NCBI GenBank assembly: GCA_947450645.1
Contig: CANFWH010000001.1
Span: forward strand, 151,839-215,838
Reading direction: 5' to 3'
DNA from: Comamonadaceae bacterium
Lineage (GTDB): Bacteria; Pseudomonadota; Gammaproteobacteria; Burkholderiales; Burkholderiaceae_C
DNA: 64,000 nucleotides
Part shown: piece by piece, positions 26,932-35,616 of the stretch
Layout: the number at the start of each line of letters is the position of its first letter
Numbering within the stretch: position 1 is the first letter of the stretch
Made by a program: the position numbers and the translations under genes
Notes under the pieces: model-generated
Database searches by the model: none
What the model saw: the letters and a program-made list of their open reading frames with translations, nothing else
What the model was told of the DNA's origin: nothing

Positions 26932-27327
26932 ATGGGTAATAAATTGTACGTAGGCAACCTGCCATACACCGTCCGTGACGGCGATCTTCAACAGGCATTT
27001 AGCGCCTACGGCAACGTCGGTAGCGCAAAAGTCATGATGGAACGCGACAGCGGCCGCTCTAAAGGTTTCGGCTTTGTCGAAATGGGCAGCGATGCAGAAG
27101 CGCAAGCAGCAATCGCTGGTTTACATGACCAACCAATGGCTGGTCGCAACTTAGTTGTGAACGAGGCTCGCCCAATGGAGCCGCGTCCCCCACGCACTGG
27201 CGGCTTTGGCGGCGGTGGATACGGTGGCGGTGGCGGTGGCGGCGGTCGTCGTGAAGGCGGCGGCGGTTACGGCGGCGGCAACGGTGGTGGTGGATACGGC
27301 GGCGGTGGCGGCGGTTCACGCTACTAA
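26932..27327 (+). CDS. RNA-binding protein with RRM domain and glycine-rich tail
   Basis: A 131-residue protein. Residues 1-80 form one RNA recognition motif with RNP2 LYVGNLPYTV and RNP1 KGFGFVEM. The rest is a Gly/Arg/Tyr-rich tail built of repeated GGGYGGG-type units, as in bacterial cold-inducible RRM proteins of the Rbp type. The ATG at 26932 is preferred to a TTG three codons earlier. A strong terminator follows. Confidence 0.94.
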   Translation: MGNKLYVGNLPYTVRDGDLQQAFSAYGNVGSAKVMMERDSGRSKGFGFVEMGSDAEAQAAIAGLHDQPMAGRNLVVNEARPMEPRPPRTGGFGGGGYGGGGGGGGRREGGGGYGGGNGGGGYGGGGGGSRY

Positions 27328-27367
27328 AAGGCGAGACTCCCTCTTAATTGTGAGTTGAGTCTCTTGT

Positions 27368-27394
27368 AAAAAGCCCAGCATGCTGGGCTTTTTT
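27368..27394 (+). terminator. Rho-independent terminator after RRM gene
   Basis: AAGCCCAGCA/TGCTGGGCTT (27371-27390) is a perfect 10-base palindrome followed by TTTT and preceded by A residues, so it may work in both directions. It also lies just beyond the convergent NHL gene. Confidence 0.9.
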
Positions 27395-27425
27395 ATCGCC
27401 TGTATGTGACTAAAGCGTCACGTGC

Positions 27426-28583
27426 TTACTCAATAATTCGGATGGCGCTATTTTTGGTGTCCGACACATACAAATAAATACCGTCATTTGTGATGCCACT
27501 AGGCCTAGAAAAAGTTGCGTTTCGTCCAAGGCCGTCCATCTTGCCACTCACTCCAGGTATTCCCGCAATCGTTGTCACCACACCCGTTGCAATGACAATT
27601 TTTCGGATTGTGAAATTAAAAGAATCCGTCACGAATATGCTCGTACCATCCGTTACGAGACTATGAGGTCCTGTAAAACGGGCTCTAGTCCCAATACCGT
27701 CTTCGGCACCAAACGTACCAGCTTGACCGGCCAGCGTTGTCACAGCACCCGTTGCAATCACCACTTTTCGAATGGCATTGTTTTTGGCATCTGCCACATA
27801 AACGTTAGTGCCATCCGTTGTGATGCCCGTCAAACTATCAAAACTAGCTGTAGAACCTATCCCGTCTGCATGCCCTACAACACCAGGCGTACCAGCTAGC
27901 GTAGTCACATCTCCTGTAGCAATGGTAATTTTTCGAATCGTATGATTGCCTGTATCTGCAACGTAAAGATAAGAACCGTCCGTCGTAATACCGCGTGGCG
28001 CACTAAAGCTTGCATCTCTAGCGACGCCATCATCAGAGCCCATAGCGCCTGCGGAATTCCACCGACCAGATAGCGTACTGACCATCCCTGTTGCAATCAC
28101 AATTTTTCGAATCACATGATTAAACGTATCGGCAATATAGAGGTTTTTTCCATCAGTTGTGATACCTTGCGGCCTCTTAAAGTTGGCCACATTGCCAGGG
28201 CCGTCCTCATAGCCCCAAGCTTGCGTTGTCAACGAGCCAGCAATGCGAGTCACTAAGCCTGAGGCAATCGCAATCTTGCTCACCGTATTGTTAACGGGAT
28301 CTACGACATATAAATTAACGCCATCCGTGGTAATGCCTTGCGGCCCATCAAGCAAAGCGCCCCTAGCCTTACTCGCCAAAGTTGTCACGACTTTACTTTG
28401 AGGGGCCAGGGTGGTTTGAACAGCTCCGCCCATTTGAATGGTCCCCCGAGCAGCGGTACTTGGCTGGCTTGTCGTGCCTTGCTGAGGCGAAAGTGGCTGC
28501 GCTTGGGCGCTGCCGCTAAAAAGCGTCAGCCATCCAACCGCGCAAAAAATTACGCTAAGAAAAAAACGATCTGAAGTAATCAA
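27426..28583 (-). CDS. Secreted NHL-repeat protein
   Basis: A 385-residue protein with an N-terminal signal peptide (cut near SAQAQ) and about six NHL repeats of ~54 residues. Each contains DG...GITTDGTNLYVADTxNxxIRKI-ATGxVTTLAG-like units and together they form a beta-propeller. The apparent start is TTG at 28583 with no clear ribosome binding site; no ATG lies upstream in the open frame. Function is unknown; such propellers usually bind other proteins or act in the envelope. The repeats are also close at the DNA level, so recombination within the gene is possible. Confidence 0.82.
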   Translation of the reverse strand: MITSDRFFLSVIFCAVGWLTLFSGSAQAQPLSPQQGTTSQPSTAARGTIQMGGAVQTTLAPQSKVVTTLASKARGALLDGPQGITTDGVNLYVVDPVNNTVSKIAIASGLVTRIAGSLTTQAWGYEDGPGNVANFKRPQGITTDGKNLYIADTFNHVIRKIVIATGMVSTLSGRWNSAGAMGSDDGVARDASFSAPRGITTDGSYLYVADTGNHTIRKITIATGDVTTLAGTPGVVGHADGIGSTASFDSLTGITTDGTNVYVADAKNNAIRKVVIATGAVTTLAGQAGTFGAEDGIGTRARFTGPHSLVTDGTSIFVTDSFNFTIRKIVIATGVVTTIAGIPGVSGKMDGLGRNATFSRPSGITNDGIYLYVSDTKNSAIRIIE

Positions 28584-28673
28584 ATATCTAACTAAATGAA
28601 TTAATATGGATGTGCGATTTATATCAAAAACCTTGCATTTTAACCTTTACTGTATACAAGTTACGATAAGTAG

Positions 28674-29255
28674 ATGCCGCATATACCCACTAAAGACGAT
28701 ATTAGTCATTTCGCGCTGTTCCCGCGCATCGAAGCAAAAGACATCGTTCTTGTAAGCCACGCTAGCTCTGCCTTAGCGGCTTTCAATACCTTGCAAGGCT
28801 TAGCCGTTTTGGGTTTTGATACGGAGTCTAAACCCACTTTTGTTGCGGGCGAAATTTCAACAGGGCCGCACGTGGTGCAGTTTGCCGCTGTGCACACAAC
28901 CTACGTCTTCCAATTATTTGACAGCACTTGCAAGGAGGTTGTCTGCAAACTCTTAACGTCCCCGAACATCTTAAAAGTAGGTTTTGGCTTGTCGGGCGAT
29001 GGCGTGCAAATCCGCCGCACGTTGGGCATAGAGCCCATTCAAGTGTTGGATATCAACACGCTGTTTAAAGCCAAAGGCTATATCAAAGAGATCGGCGTCA
29101 AAACTGCAGTAGCCGTGCTCTTCAATCAGCGGCTCATCAAATCACGCAAAGCCACGACATCAAATTGGGCAAATAAAGTGCTCACCGAGAGTCAAATCTT
29201 GTACGCCGCAAACGACGCGTATGCGGCACTCAAAGTTTATGATGCACTGACATGA
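28674..29255 (+). CDS. 3'-5' exonuclease (RNase D/DnaQ-like DEDD fold)
   Basis: A 193-residue single-domain DEDDy exonuclease. The first acidic pair appears in GFDTESKPTF near residue 50, a further Asp in VGFGLSGDGVQIRRTLG, and the last motif in YAANDAYAALKVYDAL (Tyr and Asp). It lacks the HRDC domains of full RNase D. It overlaps the DEAD-box helicase gene by four bases, which points to RNA or DNA trimming together with the helicase. Confidence 0.9.
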   Translation: MPHIPTKDDISHFALFPRIEAKDIVLVSHASSALAAFNTLQGLAVLGFDTESKPTFVAGEISTGPHVVQFAAVHTTYVFQLFDSTCKEVVCKLLTSPNILKVGFGLSGDGVQIRRTLGIEPIQVLDINTLFKAKGYIKEIGVKTAVAVLFNQRLIKSRKATTSNWANKVLTESQILYAANDAYAALKVYDALT

Positions 29256-30508
29256 GTTTCACATCATTTAACTTGCACCCCGCATTGATGCGAGCATTGC
29301 AAAACAAAGCCTACGCCGAGCCAACGCCTATTCAGCAAAGCGCCATTCCACACGCCTTAGCGGGCAACGATGTACTTGCGTCTGCGCAAACAGGTTCGGG
29401 GAAAACGGTCGCTTTTGCGCTCCCGATCTTGCAGCAGCTTACCGCGCAAACTTTGTTTAGCCCGCGCCGCACGCTTGCGCTGGTACTCGTGCCTACGCGC
29501 GAACTCGCCATGCAAGTCGGCGAAGTCTTCAAAGCGCTTTCACTCCATTTGCCGCAAGCCGTGCAAGTCACCATGCTATTTGGCGGTGTATCGATTAATC
29601 CACAAATGATGCGATTGCGCGGCGGCGCTGACATCGTCGTTGCCACACCTGGTCGCTTGCTCGATTTGATGAATCGCAATGCACTCAGCATTGCGCACAT
29701 CCAAACACTGGTACTAGACGAAGCAGATCGCCTGCTCGATATGGGATTTACGGACGAACTAACTCGTATCCTCACACTCATTCCGCCTAAGCGGCAAAGT
29801 TTATTCTTTTCGGCTACTTTTCCACCAACCGTACAAAAATTGGCGGAAGACTTGCTGCAAAGCCCCATCCGCATTGACGTGCAGCCCACCATTGAAAATG
29901 CCGCAGACATTGTCCAGCGCGCTGTTTTGGTGGACGCCCCCAATCGCACGCAGTTACTGCGTCATCTGATTGAGCAAAACAAATGGCCTCGCGTGCTCGT
30001 CTTTGTGGCCACCAAACACGCAGCCGAAATGGTTGCGGTCAAGCTACGCAAAGCACGCATCAATGCTGAACCCTTCCACGGCGAACAAAGCCAAGGCAAG
30101 CGAGCGCAAGTGCTCGCAGACTTTAAAGCTTCAAGACTCACCGTTGTAGTGGCTACCGATGTTGCAGCTCGCGGCATCGACATCGCACAACTACCCGTCG
30201 TCGTCAATTTTGATTTGCCGCGCTCCGCCGTGGACTACACGCATCGCATTGGTCGCACAGGGCGCGCGGGCGCGGGCGGCCTTGCGGTGAGCTTTGTCAG
30301 CATGGATACGCAGGCGCACTGGCGCTTGATCCAAAAGCGGCAAGATGATGCGAATGCATCTTTTGTCGCGCTCGATCAGATCGCGGGTTTTGAGCCGCAG
30401 GATGCGCCACTAGAAGTCAGCTTTTCAAACGGTGGCATCAAAGGCAAGCGTCCGAGCAAGAAAGATAAATTGCGTGCCGCCGTGCAATCTGCAAAAAGCG
30501 ATACATGA
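29252..30508 (+). CDS. rhlE: DEAD-box ATP-dependent RNA helicase, RhlE-like
   Basis: A 418-residue RNA helicase. Q motif at the N-terminus (PTPIQQSAIP), motif I AQTGSGKT (residues ~48-55), motif Ia VPTRELAMQV, motif II DEAD near residue 157, motif III SAT, and motif VI HRIGRTGRAG near residue 330. A lysine-rich short tail follows. It is flanked on both sides by four-base overlaps, to the exonuclease and to the chromate transporter. Confidence 0.93.
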   Translation: MSFTSFNLHPALMRALQNKAYAEPTPIQQSAIPHALAGNDVLASAQTGSGKTVAFALPILQQLTAQTLFSPRRTLALVLVPTRELAMQVGEVFKALSLHLPQAVQVTMLFGGVSINPQMMRLRGGADIVVATPGRLLDLMNRNALSIAHIQTLVLDEADRLLDMGFTDELTRILTLIPPKRQSLFFSATFPPTVQKLAEDLLQSPIRIDVQPTIENAADIVQRAVLVDAPNRTQLLRHLIEQNKWPRVLVFVATKHAAEMVAVKLRKARINAEPFHGEQSQGKRAQVLADFKASRLTVVVATDVAARGIDIAQLPVVVNFDLPRSAVDYTHRIGRTGRAGAGGLAVSFVSMDTQAHWRLIQKRQDDANASFVALDQIAGFEPQDAPLEVSFSNGGIKGKRPSKKDKLRAAVQSAKSDT

Positions 30509-31860
30509 CATCGACCTTAACAACCACCAACATATCTCAAGCCCCCGCCCCTGTTAGCTTTTGGCAAGCCTTTGGCTTTTGGCTCAAGCTTGGTTTCATT
30601 AGCTTTGGAGGCCCTGCAGGGCAAATCGCCATCATGCACAAAGAGCTAGTGGAGGAAAAACGTTGGATATCAGAAAAACGTTTTTTACATGCGCTTAACT
30701 TTTGCATGGTGCTGCCAGGCCCCGAGGCGCAACAGCTTGCCACTTACATCGGTTGGCTGATGCACCGCACAAAGGGCGGCATTGTGGCGGGCGCTTTGTT
30801 TGTGCTGCCTTCGCTCTTTATTTTGATTGGTTTGTCGTGGGTTTACATTGCCTTTGGTTCGCTGTCGCTGGTCGCTGGACTGTTCTACGGCATCAAGCCT
30901 GCCGTCACGGCCATCGTGCTGCAAGCCGCGCACCGTATAGGTTCTCGGGCTTTGAAGAATAACGTTTTGTGGGCGATTGCGGGCGCATCGTTTGTCGCTA
31001 TTTTTGCTTTGAATTTGCCGTTTCCGCTCATCGTTTTGATAGCCTCCTTGATTGGTTATTCGGGCGGCCGGATGAGTCCCGAGACATTTAAAACGGGCGG
31101 CGGACATGGCAATGGAAAAACCTCATACGGCAAAGCCATCATTGATGACGATACGCCCACGCCTACACATGCGCTATGGACGTGGCGCAGATTTATTCGC
31201 GTTGCTGTGATTGGACTCTTGCTCTGGGCAATTCCATTTGCGGTGATCATCTTCGTTTTTGGTTGGGAGCACACTTACTCGCAAATGAGCTGGTTCTTTA
31301 CCAAGGCCGCGCTGCTTACGTTTGGCGGCGCATATGCCGTGCTACCTTATGTGTACCAAGGCGCCATCGGTGACTTTCATTGGCTCTCCGCCACGCAAAT
31401 GATTGACGGCCTCGCGCTGGGCGAAACCACACCTGGTCCGCTCATCATGGTGGTGGCGTTTGTAGCTTTTGTGGGTGGCTACTTGAAAGCACTGCTAGGC
31501 ACGCAGGCCTTATTCTTAAGCGGCGCGCTGGCTGCGTGCATCGTGACGTGGTTCACGTTTTTACCGTCCTTCATCTTTATCTTGATGGGCGGTCCTTTCA
31601 TTGAAACCACGCACAACGATTTGAAATTTACTGCGCCCCTGACGGCCATTACAGCCGCTGTTGTCGGTGTGATTTTAAATTTGGCACTCTTCTTTGGCTA
31701 CCATGTCTTGTGGCCCAAAGGGCTCTCGGGCAGCTTCGATTGGATGTCTGCACTGATTGCTATCGCTGCCGCTGTTGCACTCTTCAAATACAAACGCAAT
31801 GTGATCCACGTGATTGCCGCATGCGCTCTAATTGGATTGGCTATAAAAATCTTACTATGA
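30505..31860 (+). CDS. chrA: Chromate transporter ChrA (long-chain CHR)
   Basis: A 451-residue two-domain CHR membrane protein. Each half carries the CHR pattern: FGFWLKLGFISFGGPAGQIAIMH in the first and TKAALLTFGGAYAVLPYV in the second, with LNFCMVLPGPEAQQLATYIGW and GLALGETTPGPLIMVVAFVAFVGG repeats. About ten to twelve helices are expected. It would export chromate, or in some members sulfate-linked anions. It overlaps its neighbours by four bases at both ends, an odd pairing with RNA enzymes. Confidence 0.93.
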   Translation: MTSTLTTTNISQAPAPVSFWQAFGFWLKLGFISFGGPAGQIAIMHKELVEEKRWISEKRFLHALNFCMVLPGPEAQQLATYIGWLMHRTKGGIVAGALFVLPSLFILIGLSWVYIAFGSLSLVAGLFYGIKPAVTAIVLQAAHRIGSRALKNNVLWAIAGASFVAIFALNLPFPLIVLIASLIGYSGGRMSPETFKTGGGHGNGKTSYGKAIIDDDTPTPTHALWTWRRFIRVAVIGLLLWAIPFAVIIFVFGWEHTYSQMSWFFTKAALLTFGGAYAVLPYVYQGAIGDFHWLSATQMIDGLALGETTPGPLIMVVAFVAFVGGYLKALLGTQALFLSGALAACIVTWFTFLPSFIFILMGGPFIETTHNDLKFTAPLTAITAAVVGVILNLALFFGYHVLWPKGLSGSFDWMSALIAIAAAVALFKYKRNVIHVIAACALIGLAIKILL

Positions 31861-32300
31861 AAAATAAAACCTTCACCGTTTACCTCGCGCTATGTTTAGG
31901 CCTATTTGGTGCGCATCGCTTGTATTTAAAGGGCTGGCGCGACCTTGGACTTTGGCTACATTTTATTGCGACAGCACTTGGATTCATTGGTCTGCGCCGC
32001 GCTTTTGCCATCGGCCAAGACGATCAACTGAGCTGGTTACTTGCGCCATTTTTGGGAGTTTCTTTGTTTGCCGCCTGCCTTGCTGCTATTATTTATGGTC
32101 TTATGCTGGAGGCCAAGTGGAATAAGGCTTATAACAGCGATGCCTCTACAAGTCCCACTGGATTTGGCCTAGCGGGCGGAACCTCAGGGATTACTATTTT
32201 TGGCGTGATTTTGGCGCTGCTGATCGGCGCTACCGCACTGATGTCAGCGATTGCCTTTGCGGGGCAGCGGTATTTTGAATACGCAGCCCGTGCTGCTTGA
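31857..32300 (+). CDS. TM2-domain membrane protein
   Basis: A 147-residue membrane protein. The start at 31857 overlaps the chrA stop (ATGA); a longer frame inside chrA is discounted. Residues 5-60 show the TM2 pattern LCLGLFGAHRLYLKGWRDLGLWLHF, and two further hydrophobic helices follow. TM2 proteins have no firmly known function. It ends the exonuclease-helicase-chrA chain and its stop is nine bases from the convergent phosphate transporter. Confidence 0.85.
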   Translation: MKNKTFTVYLALCLGLFGAHRLYLKGWRDLGLWLHFIATALGFIGLRRAFAIGQDDQLSWLLAPFLGVSLFAACLAAIIYGLMLEAKWNKAYNSDASTSPTGFGLAGGTSGITIFGVILALLIGATALMSAIAFAGQRYFEYAARAA

Positions 32301-32309
32301 TGTTTGCTC

Positions 32310-33320
32310 TTAAAAAATCTGCAAACTCACCCAGTAACCAATCGCGGCGACAAAGGCGCTAGCAGGAATTGTAAAAATCCACGCCCAAATAATATTGCCC
32401 GCCACGCCCCAGCGCACGGCACTGGCGCGTTGTGTGGAACCCACGCCCACAATCGCACCCGTAATAGTGTGTGTCGTCGATACGGCAATCCCTAAAAAGC
32501 TAGCTAAGAACAGCGTGATTGCGCCGCCTGTTTCGGCGCAAAAACCGCCAACAGGCTTGAGCTTGGTAATTTTTTGTCCCATGGTTTTGACGATGCGCCA
32601 ACCGCCAAACATAGTGCCCATACCAATGGCCAAATAACAGCAAATAATGACCCAAGCTGGCGGCGATTTATCGCCAACAGCCGCATAACCCGTTGCAATC
32701 AGCAACATCCAAATAATACCAATCGTTTTTTGCGAATCGTTCCCGCCGTGACCGAGGCTGTAGGCAGCAGCAGAAAAAAGCTGCCCGCGCCGAAACCATT
32801 TATCCACACGAGATGGCGTGGCACGCCTAAAAATCCAAGCGACCGCAACCATCATGAGCGAGGCCATTAAGAACCCAAGCAGCGGCGACAGAAAAATCCA
32901 AAGCACCGTTTCCAAAATCTTGCCTTTAATCAAAACACTCGCGCCAGCTTTGGCAATCGCAGCGCCCACAATGCCGCCAAGCAATGCATGAGAAGAACTA
33001 CTGGGAATGCCGTAATACCAAGTAATGATGTTCCATAGCAGTGCGCCCACCAAGGCGCCAAACACTACATGGGTATCCACAATCCCAGGCATCACTAGTC
33101 CTTTACCGACCGTAGACGCCACGCTGAGTTGAAAAATAAAAATCGCCACGACGTTAAAGAATGCAGCAAACAAAACCGCTTGCCCAGGCCTCAAAACCCC
33201 GGTGGACACCACCGTCGCAATTGCATTAGCCGAATCATGAAATCCATTCATAAAGTCGAAGGCCAGCGCGAGCACCACCAACATGGCGACAAGCCAAAAA
33301 GCTGCTGTTTGCACTTCCAT
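32310..33320 (-). CDS. pit: Low-affinity inorganic phosphate transporter (PiT family)
   Basis: A 336-residue Na+/H+-coupled phosphate (or metal-phosphate) permease with two PiT signature repeats, DFMNGFHDSANAIATVV near residue 25 and SLGHGGNDSQKTIGII near residue 190. It follows a DUF47 gene by direct abutment, the usual Pit-accessory arrangement, and so may respond to phosphate through that partner. Confidence 0.95.
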   Translation of the reverse strand: MEVQTAAFWLVAMLVVLALAFDFMNGFHDSANAIATVVSTGVLRPGQAVLFAAFFNVVAIFIFQLSVASTVGKGLVMPGIVDTHVVFGALVGALLWNIITWYYGIPSSSSHALLGGIVGAAIAKAGASVLIKGKILETVLWIFLSPLLGFLMASLMMVAVAWIFRRATPSRVDKWFRRGQLFSAAAYSLGHGGNDSQKTIGIIWMLLIATGYAAVGDKSPPAWVIICCYLAIGMGTMFGGWRIVKTMGQKITKLKPVGGFCAETGGAITLFLASFLGIAVSTTHTITGAIVGVGSTQRASAVRWGVAGNIIWAWIFTIPASAFVAAIGYWVSLQIF

Positions 33321-33967
33321 TAAGAATTCTCCAACACAATGCCTTCAATATGGTTCGCCACGTCTTCGCACTTGTCGGTGATGGTCTCCAAGAGCTCGTA
33401 AATCGCCTTGAGTTTGATAACCTCGCGCACTTCGGGCTCTTCGCGAAACAGCTTGCTCATCGCGCTGCGCATCACGCGATCAGCATCGGACTCTAAGCGG
33501 TCGATTTCTTCGCAAGTTTTGAGTGCCGCTTCTGCTGTCTTCGCGTCGGCAATGCTACTCAGCATTGAGACCGCATCTTTCAAGCGCTCGCAGCACTTCA
33601 CGCTAATGTCCGTCAAGCGCAAAATTTCATCCGTCGTTTGCTTGAGGTCATACAGCGCCATCGCTTCGGCGCAGTCTTGGATCAAATCCGCCACGTCGTC
33701 CATCGTATTGATGAGCGAATGAATTTGCTCGCGGTCAATTGGCGTAATAAATGTTTTGTGAATCAGGCGATTGACGTCTGCCGTGATGCGGTCAGCCGCG
33801 TGCTCGGCGTTGTCCACATCGCGGTTGTAACTCTCGCGCAGGTGCGGATCGCTGTAATTGGCAACTAACTTGGAGAAGGCACGAGCCGCATCCACAATGC
33901 AGTCCGCGTGCTGGTTAAACATTTCGAAAAAATTACCTTCTTTAGGTAGTAATTTGCTAAACAGCAT
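33320..33967 (-). CDS. DUF47-family PhoU-like Pit accessory protein
   Basis: A 215-residue all-helical protein of the DUF47 (PhoU-like) family: FFEMFNQHADCIVDAARAF near the start and DRITADVNRLIHKTFITPIDREQIHSLINTMDDVADLI in the middle, the standard metal-cluster helices. It is the first gene of a two-gene unit with pit and probably regulates that transporter. GGGGGAGCTCC precedes the start. Confidence 0.94.
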   Translation of the reverse strand: MLFSKLLPKEGNFFEMFNQHADCIVDAARAFSKLVANYSDPHLRESYNRDVDNAEHAADRITADVNRLIHKTFITPIDREQIHSLINTMDDVADLIQDCAEAMALYDLKQTTDEILRLTDISVKCCERLKDAVSMLSSIADAKTAEAALKTCEEIDRLESDADRVMRSAMSKLFREEPEVREVIKLKAIYELLETITDKCEDVANHIEGIVLENS

Positions 33968-34004
33968 GGGGGAGCTCCAAGTTAATAAACGATTGCGTTA
34001 GATT

Positions 34005-34358
34005 TTACGGGCGAAAGACAAAATAGACCGCGCCCACCAAACACAAGGCCGCCCATAAGTAGTCCAACTTCATGGGTTGATCCAAATAAAACATCGCAAA
34101 TGGTACAAAAACCAAAAGCGTAATCACTTCTTGCATAATTTTGAGCTGTGCTACGTTAAAGCCTGCTAGGCCATAGCCAATGCGGTTTGCAGGCACTTGG
34201 AGTAAGTATTCAAAGAGCGCAATCCCCCAACTCACCAACGCAGCAATGTACCAAGGACTTGTGCTCAAACTCTTTAAATGGCCATACCAAGCGATCGTCA
34301 TAAAAACATTGGAAGCGATGAGTAATAGGATGGTTTGAGCAGAGAAAGATAATTGCAT
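34005..34358 (-). CDS. DUF486 family small DMT-type membrane protein
   Basis: A 117-residue protein with four hydrophobic helices. It matches DUF486/DMT members: TILLLIASNVFMTIAWYGHLK at the N-terminus and LKIMQEVITLLVFVPFAMFYL near residue 75. Function unknown; possibly a small transporter. It stands alone and is divergent from the yebC-like gene. Confidence 0.88.
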   Translation of the reverse strand: MQLSFSAQTILLLIASNVFMTIAWYGHLKSLSTSPWYIAALVSWGIALFEYLLQVPANRIGYGLAGFNVAQLKIMQEVITLLVFVPFAMFYLDQPMKLDYLWAALCLVGAVYFVFRP

Positions 34359-34424
34359 GATTCAGCTTTGGAATTGATGTGAGCAAACTAGAGCTTAAAT
34401 ACATTTATAAAAAGGAAAACACAC

Positions 34425-35159
34425 ATGGGCGCACAGTGGAAAGCAAAAGGCAAAGAACTCGCGGCAAACGCACGCGGTAAATTGTTTGGTCGTTTGGCTA
34501 AAGACATCATGCTAGCGGCAAAAAGTGGCGCAGACCCAGCGTCCAACTCTAAGCTACGCCTCTTTGTCGAGCAGGCTCGCAAGGTCTCTATGCCCAAAGA
34601 CACGCTGGAGCGAGCGATCAAAAAGGGCTCGGGCATGGGTGCAGATGCAGTTAGTTTTGAGCATGTGATCTATGAAGGTTTTGCACCGCATCAGGTGGCC
34701 GTGATGGTGGAGTGCCTGACCGACAACGTGAACCGCACGGCGCCCGAAATGCGTGTCCTGTTTCGCAAAGGACAACTGGGCACATCAGGCTCGGTGTCAT
34801 GGGATTTCAACCACGTCGGCATGATTGAAGCTGAGCCCATTTTGAAAGACTCTGACCCCGAAGTCGCGGCGATTGAAGCAGGCGCACAAGATTTTGAAAT
34901 CGTAGAAATTGAAGAGGGCAGCGATACCAAGCTAGGCACAACGCTATTTTTGACTGACCCGACTGACCTCGATTTAGTCAGCCGCGCCCTGCCCGCGCAT
35001 GGCTATGCAGTGCTCACAGCCAAACTGGGGTACAAGCCTAAAAATCCAGTCGACCCTGCGAGCCTGAGTGCTGATCACTTGGAAGAAGTCGAATCCTTTT
35101 TAGCCGCGATTGATGGTAACGACGACGTGCAAAACGTGTACGTCAGCTTAGGCGGCTAA
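34425..35159 (+). CDS. yebC: YebC/PmpR family protein (TACO1-like)
   Basis: A 244-residue protein beginning [28 protein letters not shown] with the YebC hallmark, and [17 protein letters not shown] near residue 55. Members assist translation of difficult sequences or act as DNA-binding regulators. AAAGGAAAAC precedes the ATG. The stop overlaps the 3' end of convergent folK by 17 bases. Confidence 0.94.
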   Translation: MGAQWKAKGKELAANARGKLFGRLAKDIMLAAKSGADPASNSKLRLFVEQARKVSMPKDTLERAIKKGSGMGADAVSFEHVIYEGFAPHQVAVMVECLTDNVNRTAPEMRVLFRKGQLGTSGSVSWDFNHVGMIEAEPILKDSDPEVAAIEAGAQDFEIVEIEEGSDTKLGTTLFLTDPTDLDLVSRALPAHGYAVLTAKLGYKPKNPVDPASLSADHLEEVESFLAAIDGNDDVQNVYVSLGG

Positions 35160-35616
35160 TCAACTGACCGCTTACTGCCGCCAATTGCTCAGCGCTTACC
35201 AGCTCAGGCGCTATCTCAGATAGGGGCACAAGCACAAAGGCACGTTGCCACATTCGCACATGCGGAACAGTGAGCGTGCTACTTTCTATGCGAGCAGCGC
35301 CATATAGCAAGATGTCCAAATCCAGCGTACGCGGCGCGTTGTGCAAGTGCGCTCTGTCCTGCGCCAAAGCACGTCCAGAAAGACTTTCAAGCCGTTGCAA
35401 TTCTTTAAGTAGTTGATAGATCCCGAGTTCTGTTTCAATTTTTATGACCGCGTTAATGTAGTCATCACCACTCGCATCCACGGGTTTTGTTTGATAGAGG
35501 CTGGAGACCACGACCAGTCTGGTCTGCGGAATACCTCCCACGGCAAGCCTTGCGGCATCTACCCTGTGGGCAGGGTCGTCTAAATTAGAGCCCAGCGCTA
35601 TGTATGCCGTCACCAT
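35143..35616 (-). CDS. folK: 2-amino-4-hydroxy-6-hydroxymethyldihydropteridine diphosphokinase
   Basis: A 157-residue HPPK of folate synthesis. The start at 35616 gives the standard N-terminus [15 protein letters not shown] and overlaps the end of pcnB by 32 bases; a longer frame runs back into pcnB only. The substrate and metal loop is [25 protein letters not shown], seen as [14 protein letters not shown], followed by [16 protein letters not shown]. The pcnB-folK order is typical for proteobacteria. Confidence 0.95.
   Translation of the reverse strand: MVTAYIALGSNLDDPAHRVDAARLAVGGIPQTRLVVVSSLYQTKPVDASGDDYINAVIKIETELGIYQLLKELQRLESLSGRALAQDRAHLHNAPRTLDLDILLYGAARIESSTLTVPHVRMWQRAFVLVPLSEIAPELVSAEQLAAVSGQLISRLS

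Noticed and set aside
27200..27320. Repeated GGCGGC tract as a microsatellite or CRISPR-like array
   Set aside because: It is the glycine-rich tail of the RRM protein, in frame and ending at a proper stop.
27426..28583. Regular ~160-base repeats as a tandem DNA repeat or CRISPR
   Set aside because: The period matches NHL protein repeats within one continuous coding frame.
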